A DNA stretch of 64,000 nt from Enterobacter ludwigii (GTDB lineage: Bacteria > Pseudomonadota > Gammaproteobacteria > Enterobacterales > Enterobacteriaceae), in the NCBI GenBank assembly GCA_900068845.1, contig CEFQ01000010.1:539326-603325 (forward strand), in the 5' to 3' direction. Of the stretch, positions 1-10,073 are shown in pieces (position 1 is the first letter of the stretch; the number at the start of each line of letters is the position of its first letter). The translations under genes were made by a program, and so were the position numbers. Under the pieces are notes generated by a model. It was not told the DNA's origin. It worked only from the letters and a program-made list of their open reading frames with translations, and searched no databases.

Positions 1-1198
1 TCAGAAACGTAACAACGTCGTGGTTTCACGTCGTGCGGTTATCGAATCTGAGAACAGCGCTGAGCGCGATCAGCTGCTGGAAAACCTGCAGGAAGGCATG
101 GAAGTTAAAGGTATCGTTAAGAACCTCACTGACTACGGTGCATTCGTGGATCTGGGCGGCGTTGACGGCCTGCTGCACATTACCGATATGGCTTGGAAAC
201 GCGTTAAGCATCCGAGCGAAATCGTCAACGTGGGCGACGAAATCACTGTTAAGGTGCTGAAGTTCGACCGCGAGCGTACCCGTGTATCTCTGGGCCTGAA
301 ACAGCTGGGCGAAGATCCTTGGGTAGCTATCGCTAAGCGCTATCCAGAAGGCACCCGCCTGACTGGTCGTGTAACCAACCTGACTGATTACGGCTGCTTC
401 GTAGAAATCGAAGAAGGCGTTGAAGGTCTGGTACACGTTTCTGAAATGGACTGGACCAACAAAAACATCCATCCGTCTAAAGTTGTAAACGTAGGCGACG
501 TGGTTGAAGTAATGGTTCTGGACATCGATGAAGAGCGTCGTCGTATCTCTCTGGGTCTGAAGCAGTGCAAATCTAACCCATGGCAGCTGTTCGCTGAGAC
601 CCACAACAAAGGCGATCGCGTTGAAGGTAAAATCAAGTCAATCACTGACTTCGGTATCTTCATCGGCCTGGACGGTGGCATCGACGGTCTGGTTCACCTG
701 TCTGACATCTCCTGGAATGCGACTGGCGAAGAAGCCGTTCGTGAGTACAAAAAAGGCGACGAAATCGCTGCCGTTGTACTGCAGGTTGATGCAGAGCGCG
801 AGCGCATCTCTCTGGGCGTGAAGCAGTTGGCTGAAGATCCATTCAACAACTACATCACCCTGAATAAGAAAGGCGCTATCGTGACTGGTAAAGTCACTGC
901 AGTTGACGCGAAAGGTGCTACAGTAGAATTAGCTGACGGCGTAGAGGGTTACCTGCGCGCTTCTGAAGCTTCTCTGGACCGCATCGAAGACGCAACTCTG
1001 GTTCTGAGTGTTGGCGACGACGTTGAAGCTAAATTCACCGGCGTTGACCGTAAGAACCGCGTTGTGAGCCTGTCTGTTCGTGCTAAAGACCAGGCTGATG
1101 AGAAAGAAGCTATCAACACTGTTAACACCAAACAGGATGAAGGCAGCAACTTCTCTAGCGCGATGGCTGAAGCGTTCAAAGCGGCTAAAGGCGAGTAA
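1..1198 (+). CDS. rpsA: 30S ribosomal protein S1 (3' part, cut by window edge)
   Basis: Ribosomal protein S1 binds mRNA on the 30S subunit and helps unfold and dock leaders with weak Shine-Dalgarno sequences. The reading frame is open from base 2, so the gene starts upstream of the window; 398 residues are visible, roughly residues 160-557 of a 557-aa family member. The visible part holds the end of S1 repeat 2 and repeats 3-6, each with the recurring pattern G-x-V-x(4)-YGAFV/FGIFI, DGLVH and RISLGLKQ. The sequence is nearly identical to E. coli S1 across its length and ends in the conserved [12 protein letters not shown] tail. An inner GTG at base 20 is not a real start. The gene is followed by a perfect hairpin and then ihfB, as in E. 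coli. Confidence 0.98.
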   Translation, partial: QKRNNVVVSRRAVIESENSAERDQLLENLQEGMEVKGIVKNLTDYGAFVDLGGVDGLLHITDMAWKRVKHPSEIVNVGDEITVKVLKFDRERTRVSLGLKQLGEDPWVAIAKRYPEGTRLTGRVTNLTDYGCFVEIEEGVEGLVHVSEMDWTNKNIHPSKVVNVGDVVEVMVLDIDEERRRISLGLKQCKSNPWQLFAETHNKGDRVEGKIKSITDFGIFIGLDGGIDGLVHLSDISWNATGEEAVREYKKGDEIAAVVLQVDAERERISLGVKQLAEDPFNNYITLNKKGAIVTGKVTAVDAKGATVELADGVEGYLRASEASLDRIEDATLVLSVGDDVEAKFTGVDRKNRVVSLSVRAKDQADEKEAINTVNTKQDEGSNFSSAMAEAFKAAKGE

Positions 1199-1210
1199 TC
1201 GACCTAAGGC

Positions 1211-1234
1211 ACCGGACGATGCAAATCGTCCGGT
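1211..1234 (+). terminator. Hairpin downstream of rpsA
   Basis: A perfect 10-bp stem (ACCGGACGAT against ATCGTCCGGT) with a GCAA loop lies 12 bp after the rpsA stop. It is followed only by TTCGGT, not a real T-run, so it may be a weak or partial terminator or an mRNA 3'-end stabiliser between rpsA and ihfB. Confidence 0.55.
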
Positions 1235-1284
1235 TTCGGTAAAAGCTGTCATACCTTTCCAAATAAGGATTAACCGGAGGTTAC

Positions 1285-1569
1285 ATGACCAAGTCAGAAC
1301 TGATTGAAAGACTTGCTGGCCAGCACACTCATATTCCGGCGAAAGTCGTTGAGGATGCGGTCAAAGAGATGCTTGAGCACATGGCCACGACGTTGGCCCA
1401 GGGCGAGCGCATTGAAATCCGGGGATTCGGCAGCTTTTCTTTGCATTACCGTGCACCACGTACGGGTCGTAACCCGAAAACGGGTGATAAAGTGGATCTG
1501 GAAGGTAAATATGTTCCCCACTTTAAGCCGGGCAAAGAATTGCGTGACCGTGCGAACATTTACGGCTAA
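1285..1569 (+). CDS. ihfB: Integration host factor subunit beta
   Basis: This is the beta subunit of the IHF heterodimer, which binds specific DNA sites in the minor groove and bends them by about 160 degrees in replication initiation, recombination and sigma-54 transcription. The 94-aa length matches the family exactly. Glu44 and Arg46 (EIRGF) in the DNA-recognition region and the intercalating Pro64 in RNPKTG are present. The start is fixed by a strong GGAGG about 7 bp upstream. IhfA is not in the window, as expected. An intrinsic terminator follows the gene. Confidence 0.99.
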   Translation: MTKSELIERLAGQHTHIPAKVVEDAVKEMLEHMATTLAQGERIEIRGFGSFSLHYRAPRTGRNPKTGDKVDLEGKYVPHFKPGKELRDRANIYG

Positions 1570-1585
1570 GCCGTTACCGAACGAT

Positions 1586-1617
1586 AAAAACGACACTTTA
1601 GGGTGTCGTTTTTTTTT
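1586..1617 (+). terminator. Intrinsic terminator of ihfB
   Basis: The stem CGACAC/GTGTCG (1591-1596 with 1603-1608) is extended by a 5' A-run pairing with the 3' T-run of nine T. This is a classic rho-independent terminator directly after ihfB. Confidence 0.9.
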
Positions 1618-1632
1618 GCTTGAAGCCGGCAA

Positions 1633-1654
1633 TATTGCGATCCGGTTTCCAAAA
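1633..1654 (+). promoter_or_regulatory. Candidate CRP-S (Sxy-dependent) site upstream of ycaI/comEC
   Basis: The left half contains the core TGCGA and the whole 22-bp element matches my recollection of the CRP-S consensus (TGCGA-N6-TCGCA flanked by T and A runs) at about 16 positions. The right core is degenerate (TTCCA instead of TCGCA), but the AAAA flank is kept. A possible -10 element, TATGTAAT (1667-1674), begins about 23 bp after the centre. CRP-S sites are known to precede competence genes, including comEC homologues, in gamma-proteobacteria. The assignment is by eye. Confidence 0.5.
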
Positions 1655-1775
1655 TGAAGTCTCAACTATGTAATCTCTGCAAACGTCTCTGAACCCATCG
1701 CGACACTCTTACTTTTCACTAAAGCAAATCCCTCCTCTTCACTGCACACTCTTCCACCAATCAGGGAGAGTACTA

Positions 1776-4034
1776 ATGCATATTTACTGGATTGTTCTGG
1801 CCAGATTGATGATTGCCTCCGCGTTGCCGTTAGGCATATTGCCGCACATACCCGCAGCCAGCGTAATACTCATCATTTTTGGATTCGCGGTGGTGCTTGG
1901 ACTGATGCCAATAACGTTGCTGCGGATAACAGGGATTGCTCTTTTGATGCTGGTTTGGGCATTGGCTGAAGCCCGGCAGATGATCAATACCATTGAGCAA
2001 TTGGTTGTAACGCCTGTTGAGGCGACATTACAAATCGCCGAAGTGCGGGAAGACAAGCAGCAGCTAACGGCGCAAATCCTGCGTGTCGGTCAGCGTTATC
2101 AATTTCCACCTTTATTCGTCACGCTTAATAACGCTTCCGCGAACCAACCGTTTTGCGCCGGTCAACGCTGGCAGATGAAACTGCGACTGCGTGCTGTGCA
2201 TGGAAGATTAAACGAAGGCGAGTTCGATCTGCAGCGCTTTGCCTTGTCTAATCATACGCCGCTACAAGGGCGCATCATCAGCCAGCAGGCCGAATCGCTA
2301 ACCTGCAACTGGCGGACACGCTTAATCAATCACCACTTACCGGCATTCGATTCGCTCCAGCAACCTGCGATTATGCAGGCTCTGGCGTTTGGTATACGTG
2401 TAAACATGAGCGAAGCGCAGCGACAACTCCTGCGAGAAACAGGCACCGCCCACCTGATGGCCATCTCAGGTATGCATATCGCATTAGCTGCAAGCGTTGG
2501 ATGGCTATTAGCGCGTGCTATCCAGGTGATTTTACCTGCTCATCTGATTGGCCATTTATTCCCGTTGCTGATTAGCGTTATAACCGCAGCCACGTACACA
2601 TGGGTTTCTGGCAGTCACGCACCGGCCCAGCGCGCGATTATCGCGCTCATGCTATGGCTGGGAATTCGTACTGCCGGTTGGCAACTCAGTGGCTGGCAAG
2701 TCTGGACGTTATGTCTTGGTGCATTGCTGGCACTTGATCCACTGACCGTTTTATCAGAAAGCTTTTGGTTATCAGCACTTGCGGTCGCGATGCTGATTGC
2801 CTGGTATCAATGGTTCCCGATGCCAAACCGCTTTCGTACGCAGCGCCGGTGGATACCACTGCAATTGCTGCATCTGCAGCTAGGCATGATGATTCTCATG
2901 GCTCCGCTACAAATCTTCCTGTTTCAGGGAATAAGCCTAAGTGCTTTATTGGCAAACCTGATAGCAGTACCCGTTGTGTCATTTGTCACGGTGCCGCTGA
3001 TATTGTTGGCAATGCTGTTGCCGGTACCGCCCATTGCAGAGGGATTATGGTATCTAGCGGATATTTCTATTAGCAAAGTGATGCTCGTGCTGCAGTGGTT
3101 ACCCGCAGGCTGGTGGGCATGGAGTGAAACGTTGCCTGCCATCCTATTACTTTGGTTAGGATTGTTGTTATGGCGAAGCGGACTCATTTATCACAGCTTA
3201 ATGCCTTGTTGTAGCTTAATGCTCGCCATCGCGGCTTGGCGCACTACTTCACAGCGTGATGATTGGCAAATTGACATGATTGATGTGGGGCACGGCCTGG
3301 CAATTGCCATCACTCAGGGCAATGAAGTAGTGCTGTATGACGTTGGACCCGCCTGGAAGCAGGATGATGCCGGCTCGCGCGTTATCCTTCCATGGCTGCA
3401 GTATCACGGAAAAAGCCTTCATTCTCTGATATTAAGCCATAAGCACCTTGATCACCGTGGTGGGCTACACTCACTGCTCATTGCGAATCCAGCGGTAGAA
3501 ATCCGAAGTGCCTTAGCAGAAAATGGGCACCTGCCATGCTTCCGCGGCCAGCAATGGCAGTGGGGAAAATTGCAGTTCACCGCGTTATGGCCACCGCAGA
3601 ATCACACTCAGGGGCAAAATAACGATTCGTGTGTGGTGCGAGTCGATGATGGGCAATTCAGTCTGTTACTCACGGGTGATATTGAGTTGGCAGCCGAGAG
3701 GCAAATTGTCGCGCTGGAAAAAGATGCGCTAAAGGCGACACTTTTACAGGTTCCGCACCATGGTAGCCGGACTTCGTCAGGACCATTACTGTTACGTAAT
3801 GTTGCTGGCAAGGCTGCATTTACTTCGGTGGCGCGTTATAACGCCTGGCGTATGCCAGCATCTGCCGTGGTACAGCGCTATCAGCAGCTGGGTTATAGGT
3901 GGTACGACACGGCCCAATCTGGGCAGATCCATGTGGGTATCAGACAAGGTCATTGGCAAATTAAGGGCTTGAGAGAGCAAATAATGCCTCGATGGTACCA
4001 TCAGTGGTTTGGCGTCAAACGCGATTCCAGGTAG
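1776..4034 (+). CDS. ycaI: ComEC/Rec2-family DNA-uptake channel protein YcaI
   Basis: ComEC/Rec2 proteins form the inner-membrane channel that passes single-stranded DNA into the cytoplasm during natural transformation. At 752 aa the length matches E. coli YcaI (about 754). N-terminal membrane segments (about residues 1-65) are followed by a soluble ComEC_N part, the polytopic competence domain (about 205-480, including AISGMHIALAASVGWL), and a C-terminal metallo-beta-lactamase-like domain whose metal motif reads HKHLDH at residues 555-560. The gene is unbroken, so it is not a pseudogene. The start follows GGGAGAG. The role is known for naturally competent relatives; whether this organism takes up DNA is not shown by the sequence. 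msbA follows after 34 bp. Confidence 0.95.
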   Translation: MHIYWIVLARLMIASALPLGILPHIPAASVILIIFGFAVVLGLMPITLLRITGIALLMLVWALAEARQMINTIEQLVVTPVEATLQIAEVREDKQQLTAQILRVGQRYQFPPLFVTLNNASANQPFCAGQRWQMKLRLRAVHGRLNEGEFDLQRFALSNHTPLQGRIISQQAESLTCNWRTRLINHHLPAFDSLQQPAIMQALAFGIRVNMSEAQRQLLRETGTAHLMAISGMHIALAASVGWLLARAIQVILPAHLIGHLFPLLISVITAATYTWVSGSHAPAQRAIIALMLWLGIRTAGWQLSGWQVWTLCLGALLALDPLTVLSESFWLSALAVAMLIAWYQWFPMPNRFRTQRRWIPLQLLHLQLGMMILMAPLQIFLFQGISLSALLANLIAVPVVSFVTVPLILLAMLLPVPPIAEGLWYLADISISKVMLVLQWLPAGWWAWSETLPAILLLWLGLLLWRSGLIYHSLMPCCSLMLAIAAWRTTSQRDDWQIDMIDVGHGLAIAITQGNEVVLYDVGPAWKQDDAGSRVILPWLQYHGKSLHSLILSHKHLDHRGGLHSLLIANPAVEIRSALAENGHLPCFRGQQWQWGKLQFTALWPPQNHTQGQNNDSCVVRVDDGQFSLLLTGDIELAAERQIVALEKDALKATLLQVPHHGSRTSSGPLLLRNVAGKAAFTSVARYNAWRMPASAVVQRYQQLGYRWYDTAQSGQIHVGIRQGHWQIKGLREQIMPRWYHQWFGVKRDSR

Positions 4035-4068
4035 AATGAGCGGCTATTTCAAACAGCGTGAATAAATA

Positions 4069-5817
4069 ATGCATCAAGATAAAGATCTCTCAACGTGGCA
4101 GACATTTCGTCGACTCTGGCCGATGATTGCGCCCCACAAGGCTGGCCTGTATGTGTCAGCGGTGGCGCTGATACTCAATGCGGCAGGCGATACCCTGATG
4201 CTCTCTCTGTTGAAACCTTTACTGGATGATGGCTTCGGTAAAGCTGACAGATCCGTAATGCTGTGGATGCCGCTGGTGGTTATCGGCCTGATGTTGGTGC
4301 GAGGCGTAACCAGCTATGTCTCCAGTTACTGTATCTCGTGGGTATCCGGTAACGTGGTGATGAACATGCGTCGCCGTCTGTTCGGCCATATGATGGGCAT
4401 GCCGGTAACGTTCTTTGATCAGCAATCAACGGGTACGCTGCTATCACGCATCACCTATGATTCTGAACAGGTTGCTTCTTCTTCTTCAAGTGCTTTGGTG
4501 ACTGTGGTGCGTGAAGGGGCCTCGATCATTGGCTTGTTCATTATGATGTTTTATTACAGCTGGCAGCTGTCACTGATTCTCATTGTATTGGCGCCGATTG
4601 TCTCCTTTGCTATTCGTACCGTTTCCAAACGCTTCCGCAGCATCAGTAAAAACATGCAGAACACCATGGGACAGGTCACGACCAGCGCTGAGCAGATGCT
4701 AAAAGGGCATAAAGAAGTGCTGATCTTTGGTGGCCAGGAAGTTGAGGCAAACCGTTTTTCTCAGGTCAGCAACAGGATGCGTCAGCAGGGTATGAAACTG
4801 GTGTCGGCATCTTCCATTTCTGATCCGGTTATTCAGCTGATCGCCTCGCTGGCACTGGCATTTGTATTGTATGCCGCTAGTTTCCCAAGCGTGATGGAGA
4901 CGCTAACAGCCGGTACCATTACCGTGGTGTTCTCTTCCATGATTGCACTGATGCGTCCGCTGAAGTCACTGACCAACGTGAATGCGCAGTTCCAGCGTGG
5001 CATGGCGGCTTGTCAGACTCTGTTCTCGATTCTCGACAGTGAACAGGAAGTCGATAACGGCAAATTAGAGATGGATCGTGCTAAAGGTGACGTTGAATTC
5101 CGTAATGTGACCTTTACCTATCCTGGTCGTGATATCCCTGCGCTGCGTGATATCAACCTGTCGTTGCCAGCCGGTAAAACGGTCGCATTGGTAGGGCGTT
5201 CTGGCTCGGGTAAATCCACCATGGCCAGTTTGTTGACGCGCTTCTACGACATTGATAGTGGTGAAATCTTGTTGGACGGCCACGACCTGCGTGAATATAC
5301 CCTGCGTTCGCTGCGTAATCAGGTCGCGCTCGTTTCCCAGAATGTGCATCTTTTCAACGATACTGTCGCCAATAACATTGCGTATGCCCGCAATGGTCAA
5401 TACACGCGCGAACAAATTGAACAGGCTGCGACCATGGCTCATGCGATGGATTTCATCCAGAAAATGGATAAAGGTCTCGATACCGTTATTGGTGAGAATG
5501 GTGTGCTGCTTTCTGGTGGCCAGCGTCAACGTATCGCCATTGCGCGAGCTTTACTGCGTGACTGCCCAATCTTGATTCTTGATGAAGCCACATCGGCATT
5601 GGATACCGAATCCGAACGTGCGATTCAGGCTGCACTTGATGAGTTACAGAAAAACCGCACCTCATTGGTCATTGCTCACCGTCTGTCGACCATTGAAAAA
5701 GCTGATGAGATCGTCGTGGTAGAAGATGGTCGAATTGTCGAACGCGGCACTCACAGCATGCTGCTGGAACAGAAGGGCGCCTATGCGCAACTTCACAAGC
5801 TGCAGTTCGGTCAATGA
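4069..5817 (+). CDS. msbA: Lipid A export ATP-binding/permease MsbA
   Basis: MsbA is the homodimeric ABC exporter that flips lipid A-core across the inner membrane for LPS assembly. The 582-aa length equals E. coli MsbA. Six membrane helices occupy about residues 20-310. The nucleotide-binding domain carries Walker A GRSGSGKS (376-383), signature LSGGQ (481-485) and Walker B with Asp505-Glu506. The stop overlaps the lpxK start as ATGA, so msbA and lpxK are translationally coupled, which fits lipid A completion and export acting together. Confidence 0.99.
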   Translation: MHQDKDLSTWQTFRRLWPMIAPHKAGLYVSAVALILNAAGDTLMLSLLKPLLDDGFGKADRSVMLWMPLVVIGLMLVRGVTSYVSSYCISWVSGNVVMNMRRRLFGHMMGMPVTFFDQQSTGTLLSRITYDSEQVASSSSSALVTVVREGASIIGLFIMMFYYSWQLSLILIVLAPIVSFAIRTVSKRFRSISKNMQNTMGQVTTSAEQMLKGHKEVLIFGGQEVEANRFSQVSNRMRQQGMKLVSASSISDPVIQLIASLALAFVLYAASFPSVMETLTAGTITVVFSSMIALMRPLKSLTNVNAQFQRGMAACQTLFSILDSEQEVDNGKLEMDRAKGDVEFRNVTFTYPGRDIPALRDINLSLPAGKTVALVGRSGSGKSTMASLLTRFYDIDSGEILLDGHDLREYTLRSLRNQVALVSQNVHLFNDTVANNIAYARNGQYTREQIEQAATMAHAMDFIQKMDKGLDTVIGENGVLLSGGQRQRIAIARALLRDCPILILDEATSALDTESERAIQAALDELQKNRTSLVIAHRLSTIEKADEIVVVEDGRIVERGTHSMLLEQKGAYAQLHKLQFGQ

Positions 5818-6815
5818 TTGAACGCATCTGGAGCGGGCGTTCGCCGTTATGGCTGTTGCTATGGCCGCTGAGCCTGCTTTATGGGGCGATCAGCTGGCTG
5901 ATACGCCTTAGTTTCCAGCGTGGCTGGCGAAAAAGCTGGCGTGCGCCTTGCCCTGTCATTGTGGTGGGTAACCTCACCGCAGGGGGGAATGGTAAAACGC
6001 CAGTAGTGATCTGGTTGGTAGAGGCGCTGCAACAACGCGGACTGCGTGTGGGCGTAGTATCGCGCGGGTACGGCGGGAAAGCTGAACGTTATCCGCTGCT
6101 GGTTACGGCTGAAACGCCGACGGCGCAGGCTGGCGATGAACCCGTATTGATCGCTCAGCGCACTCAGGTGCCGGTAGCCGTAGCGCCTCAACGCCGTCTG
6201 GCAGTGGAAGGATTGCTCGCTGCGCACGATCTGGATGTCATCATCACCGATGATGGCCTGCAACATTATGCGCTGCAGCGCGATCGTGAAATTGTGGTGG
6301 TGGATGGTATGCGTCGTTTTGGCAATGGCTGGTGGTTACCGGCTGGGCCGATGCGTGAACGTGCCACGCGACTTCAGACTGTGAATGCGGTGATCGTTAA
6401 CGGCGGCAGTGCGCAGGCTGGCGAAATTGCGATGACATTACAACCTGGTCTGGCTGTAAATCTGATCAGCGGTGCCACGGCATCGTTAGAGCAACTGCCT
6501 GAGATCGTAGCGATGGCGGGTATCGGCCATCCGCCACGTTTCTTTAACACGCTCAAACAGCAAGGGGCTAAGCCGGTGGCAGAAATTGCCTTCGCCGATC
6601 ATCACGCTTATAGCGAAGACGAATTGCGTCGTCTGACTCAGGCAGAACAGTGCTTGCTGATGACGGAAAAAGATGCGGTGAAATGTCGCAGCTTTGCTCG
6701 CCCGAATTGGTGGTATTTGCCGGTCGATGCGCATTTGCAAGGCACGGCTGTCGCTACTTTGCTAGACGACATAATCCAACTCTGTACTACCGCACGCGAC
6801 GCCCGTTCGCGTTAA
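5814..6815 (+). CDS. lpxK: Tetraacyldisaccharide 4'-kinase
   Basis: LpxK phosphorylates the 4' position of the lipid A disaccharide to give lipid IVA at the cytoplasmic face of the inner membrane. The 333-aa protein (E. coli 328) has an N-terminal hydrophobic segment (about 12-34), a P-loop [11 protein letters not shown] (52-62) with Lys61-Thr62, and the conserved TDDGLQHY and [13 protein letters not shown] stretches. It overlaps msbA by 4 nt and uses that ATG. Confidence 0.98.
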   Translation: MIERIWSGRSPLWLLLWPLSLLYGAISWLIRLSFQRGWRKSWRAPCPVIVVGNLTAGGNGKTPVVIWLVEALQQRGLRVGVVSRGYGGKAERYPLLVTAETPTAQAGDEPVLIAQRTQVPVAVAPQRRLAVEGLLAAHDLDVIITDDGLQHYALQRDREIVVVDGMRRFGNGWWLPAGPMRERATRLQTVNAVIVNGGSAQAGEIAMTLQPGLAVNLISGATASLEQLPEIVAMAGIGHPPRFFNTLKQQGAKPVAEIAFADHHAYSEDELRRLTQAEQCLLMTEKDAVKCRSFARPNWWYLPVDAHLQGTAVATLLDDIIQLCTTARDARSR

Positions 6816-6837
6816 CATTCGTAAAGGGAAATGAGTC

Positions 6838-8055
6838 ATGAACCTCGTTACTTCCCTGTCGTTACAAACCGCTCGTCATCTCCATTTGGCCGCACAAGGA
6901 CTGTTACGTCCTTTGGGACGCCGTGCGCGCTATGCCGACATTCACGATACTGTTCGCCAGATGTCCCTACTGCAAATCGATACCATTAATGTGGTGGCTC
7001 GCAGTCCATATCTGGTGCTATTTAGCCGTCTTGGTGCTTACCCGGCTAATTGGCTGGAAGAGACGCTGTCATCGGGCGCACTATTTGAATATTGGGCGCA
7101 TGAAGCCTGTTTTATCCCCTTTGAAGATTATCCATTGCTGCGCCATCGCATGCTCGAGCCACAGCGACTGGGTTGGAAGTACAATCAACAGTGGGTAGAG
7201 GAACATCAACAGGAAATCACTGACCTTCTGCAACACATCTCCATCCATGGTCCAGTGCGAGCCGCTGATTTCAGCCATGATAAACAGACCAAACCGGGTT
7301 GGTGGGCGTGGAAACCGCATAAACGTCATCTGGAAAACTTGTTCAGTGCCGGTCAGTTAATGGTGGTGGAGCGGCGTAACTTCCAGCGGGTTTACGATTT
7401 GCACAGTCGTGTGATGCCGGACTGGATTGATGAACAGCATGCGCTGAGTGAACACGATGCGGTCATCAAGATGTTAAGTCACAGTGCGCGCAGCCTCGGC
7501 ATTTTCCGGGGCAGTTGGTTAGCGGATTACTATCGCCTTAAACGCGCACCGATCAAACCGTGGCTTGCTGATGCGGCAACGCGCGGAGAGATTGTTCGCG
7601 TTGAGGTTGAGCAACTGGGCGAAATGTGGTTACACCATGCCTTATTGCCGCTGCTGGAAAAACCGCTTTCGGCCACGCATACCGCGCTGTTATCGCCTTT
7701 TGATCCGGTGGTATGGGATCGTCGTCGTGCGCTGGAACTGTTTAATTTTGATTACCGCATTGAGTGCTATACCCCAGCAGAGAAACGCAAATATGGTTAC
7801 TTTGTCCTGCCGGTCTTGCACCGCGGCTTATTGAAAGCGCGCATCGACGCTAAAATGGAGCGTCAGGCGCAGCAATTAGTGATTCGAGCATTCTGGCTGG
7901 AAGAGGGCACACGCGTCAGTAACGCTTTCCTCAATGATGTACAAAAAGCCCTTAATCGCTTTGCCGAGTGGCAGGGTGCCAAAGAAGTGATTATCGAAAA
8001 TGCGCCTGCTGAATTGCGGGCTGTCTGGTCAAATCGCTGGTCGATTGGCGGGTAA
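6838..8055 (+). CDS. ycaQ: DNA glycosylase YcaQ (interstrand crosslink repair)
   Basis: YcaQ belongs to the HTH_42/AlkZ-like superfamily of monofunctional DNA glycosylases that excise N7-alkylated purines and unhook nitrogen-mustard crosslinks. The 405-aa protein is close to E. coli YcaQ in length. The catalytic Q-x-D variant characteristic of the YcaQ subgroup is visible as Gln46-Ile-Asp48 in LLQIDTINVVARSPY. Other family signatures are YWAHEACF, WWxWKPHKRHLE and SPFDPVVWDR. The start follows AAGGGA. It sits between lpxK and ycaR as in E. coli. Confidence 0.95.
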   Translation: MNLVTSLSLQTARHLHLAAQGLLRPLGRRARYADIHDTVRQMSLLQIDTINVVARSPYLVLFSRLGAYPANWLEETLSSGALFEYWAHEACFIPFEDYPLLRHRMLEPQRLGWKYNQQWVEEHQQEITDLLQHISIHGPVRAADFSHDKQTKPGWWAWKPHKRHLENLFSAGQLMVVERRNFQRVYDLHSRVMPDWIDEQHALSEHDAVIKMLSHSARSLGIFRGSWLADYYRLKRAPIKPWLADAATRGEIVRVEVEQLGEMWLHHALLPLLEKPLSATHTALLSPFDPVVWDRRRALELFNFDYRIECYTPAEKRKYGYFVLPVLHRGLLKARIDAKMERQAQQLVIRAFWLEEGTRVSNAFLNDVQKALNRFAEWQGAKEVIIENAPAELRAVWSNRWSIGG

Positions 8056-8145
8056 AGCCGCACGATGTCCGGCTTGAGTGCCTCATAAACGCACATGCTA
8101 TTATGATATGCTAACCGCCTGAATCGGTCCTGAAAGGAGAAGATT

Positions 8146-8328
8146 ATGGATCACCGTTTACTCGAAATCGTTGCCTGCCCGGTATGCAACGGAAAACTGT
8201 ATTTCAACAAAGAGCAGCAAGAACTGATCTGTAAACCGGATGGCCTGGCTTACCCGGTACGTGACGGTATTCCCGTGCTGCTGGAAGTTGAAGCGCGTAC
8301 GCTGTCTGTTGAAGAGATTCATCCATGA
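8146..8328 (+). CDS. ycaR: Trm112-family small protein YcaR (UPF0434)
   Basis: This 60-aa protein belongs to the Trm112p-like UPF0434 family. The E. coli homologue has the same length. The N-terminal CPVC pair (Cys12, Cys15) is present, with a further Cys29 in LICK. Its biochemical role in bacteria is not settled. An AAGGAG Shine-Dalgarno lies 8 bp upstream. The stop overlaps the kdsB start by 4 nt (ATGA), so the two are co-translated. Confidence 0.95.
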   Translation: MDHRLLEIVACPVCNGKLYFNKEQQELICKPDGLAYPVRDGIPVLLEVEARTLSVEEIHP

Positions 8329-9074
8329 GTTTTATTGCCATTATTCCTGCGCGTTACGCATCAACGCGTCTGCCCGGCAAACCGCTGGTGGATATCCAGG
8401 GGAAACCAATGGTGTTGCACGTGATGGAACGCGCTCGTGAATCGGGCGCCGATCGTGTGATTGTCGCGACCGATCATCCGGATGTGGCGGCGGCGGTAAC
8501 GGCGGCGGGTGGCGAAGTGTGCATGACGCGCGTGGATCATCAATCCGGTACCGAGCGTCTGGCAGAAGTGATCGAGAAGTATCAGTTTGCTGATGACACT
8601 ATCATCGTCAACGTGCAGGGCGACGAGCCAATGATCCCGGCGGAAATCGTACGTCAGGTGGCAGGTAATCTGGCGCAGTCCGAAGCGGGTATGGCGACGC
8701 TGGCGGTGCCGATCACTGATGCAGAAGAAGCCTTTAACCCGAACGCGGTGAAAGTGGTGATGGACGCCAAAGGTTATGCGCTGTACTTCTCACGTGCCAC
8801 CATTCCGTGGGATCGTGAGCGTTATGCCCGCTCACGCGAGCAGATCGGTGACACGCTGCTACGCCACATTGGCATTTACGCCTATCGCGCCGGTTTTATT
8901 CGCCGCTATATTGCGTGGGAACCCTGCCCGCTGGAGCACATTGAGTTGCTCGAACAACTGCGCGTGCTGTGGTACGGTGAAAAAATCCACGTCGCGGTGG
9001 CAAAAACAATCCCTAGTGTTGGGGTGGATACGCCGGAAGACCTTGAGCGAGTTCGCCTCGCTATGCAGGGATAA
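8325..9074 (+). CDS. kdsB: 3-deoxy-manno-octulosonate cytidylyltransferase
   Basis: KdsB activates Kdo with CTP to CMP-Kdo, the donor used to build the LPS inner core. The 249-aa protein (E. coli 248) starts with the nucleotide-binding motif [15 protein letters not shown] and carries NVQGDEP and [13 protein letters not shown] near the C-terminus. It is coupled to ycaR by a 4-nt overlap. With msbA and lpxK close by, this end of the window is rich in LPS functions. Confidence 0.99.
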   Translation: MSFIAIIPARYASTRLPGKPLVDIQGKPMVLHVMERARESGADRVIVATDHPDVAAAVTAAGGEVCMTRVDHQSGTERLAEVIEKYQFADDTIIVNVQGDEPMIPAEIVRQVAGNLAQSEAGMATLAVPITDAEEAFNPNAVKVVMDAKGYALYFSRATIPWDRERYARSREQIGDTLLRHIGIYAYRAGFIRRYIAWEPCPLEHIELLEQLRVLWYGEKIHVAVAKTIPSVGVDTPEDLERVRLAMQG

Positions 9075-9083
9075 TCTCCGACC

Positions 9084-9113
9084 GGCCAGCGGCTCTCGCT
9101 GGCCTTAACGTTT
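9084..9113 (+). terminator. Probable terminator of ycaR-kdsB
   Basis: A perfect 8-bp stem GGCCAGCG/CGCTGGCC with a 5-nt loop lies 9 bp after the kdsB stop and is followed by TTAACGTTT, a weak T-rich tail. Confidence 0.6.
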
Positions 9114-9179
9114 GATCTGGCGCTAAGTTTTGCGTCGCCATCACCTCCAGCATACCCCTTTGACATCGGAGGATATCGC

Positions 9180-10073
9180 ATGGAACAGCTCCGTTCAGAA
9201 CTTGCGTTGGTGCTTGGTGAAAGTATCAGCCGTCTTGAAACCATCAGCGAACAGAGGCACACGCGGCTGTATGCGCTTTATGATAACGCCGGTAAACCCA
9301 TGCCGCTGGTGGCAAAGTATTTTCGTCACCAGGGACGCGCTGCGCTGGAAGCCAAAAAGCTCACCATGCTGGGTCATGATGGCTTAGTCGCCGTGCCTGC
9401 GGTGTTTGGTCTGGTGCTTAGCCAGCAAAAGCCGGTGCATGAGATGTTGCTGATGGCGCGGTTTAACGGCGTGTCAGCGGAAGCGCCTGCTCGCAGCGCA
9501 GCTCGCTGGGAACAGCTTTGTGAACAGATTGTGGAAGGCGTGCTGGCCTGGCATCGCATCGACAGCCATGGCTTAGTCGGCAGTGTAGACAGTGTGCAGG
9601 AAAATAGCTGGCCCGCGTGGTATCGCCAAAGAGTGGAAGTATTGTGGTCAACGCTGGGTTATTTGTCCCCGCCGTTTTTCACGCTAGAAGATCGTCAGAT
9701 TCTGTTTCGTAGCCGCCAGCTTTTACCTCGTCTGTTTAATGGCTTTGACGATCCTTGCGTGTTGATGCATGGCAATTTGCGCTTAGCCAGTATGCTGAAA
9801 GAAGCCCACAGCGATCAGCTGATTGCGATGATGCAGCCAGGCAACATTCTCTGGGCTCCGCGGGAATACGATCTCATGCGATTGGCAGATAGCGGGGCAG
9901 AAGCATCACTGCTACAGCACTATTTGCAGCGTGCGCCAGTGGCAGAAGGTTTCCTCTGGCGACGCTGGTTGTATCAGCTGTGGGATTGCATCGACACGCT
10001 GGTCAGCAGCGGGCAATTTGACCGTCCGCGCTTTGATCACGCCCGTGAACAATTACTCCCCTGGCTGGGTTGA
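9180..10073 (+). CDS. ycbJ: Kinase-like protein YcbJ (aminoglycoside phosphotransferase fold)
   Basis: The protein is 297 aa, the same length as E. coli YcbJ, and follows it over its whole length (EAPAR...RWEQL, SWYRQRVEVLW, RAPVAEGFLWRRWLYQLWD). The family is annotated as phosphotransferase/protein-kinase-like, with a central LMHGN resembling the catalytic HxN loop of APH enzymes. No substrate is known to me. The 3' end overlaps the convergent elyC by 21 bp, a layout shared with E. coli. Confidence 0.9.
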   Translation: MEQLRSELALVLGESISRLETISEQRHTRLYALYDNAGKPMPLVAKYFRHQGRAALEAKKLTMLGHDGLVAVPAVFGLVLSQQKPVHEMLLMARFNGVSAEAPARSAARWEQLCEQIVEGVLAWHRIDSHGLVGSVDSVQENSWPAWYRQRVEVLWSTLGYLSPPFFTLEDRQILFRSRQLLPRLFNGFDDPCVLMHGNLRLASMLKEAHSDQLIAMMQPGNILWAPREYDLMRLADSGAEASLLQHYLQRAPVAEGFLWRRWLYQLWDCIDTLVSSGQFDRPRFDHAREQLLPWLG

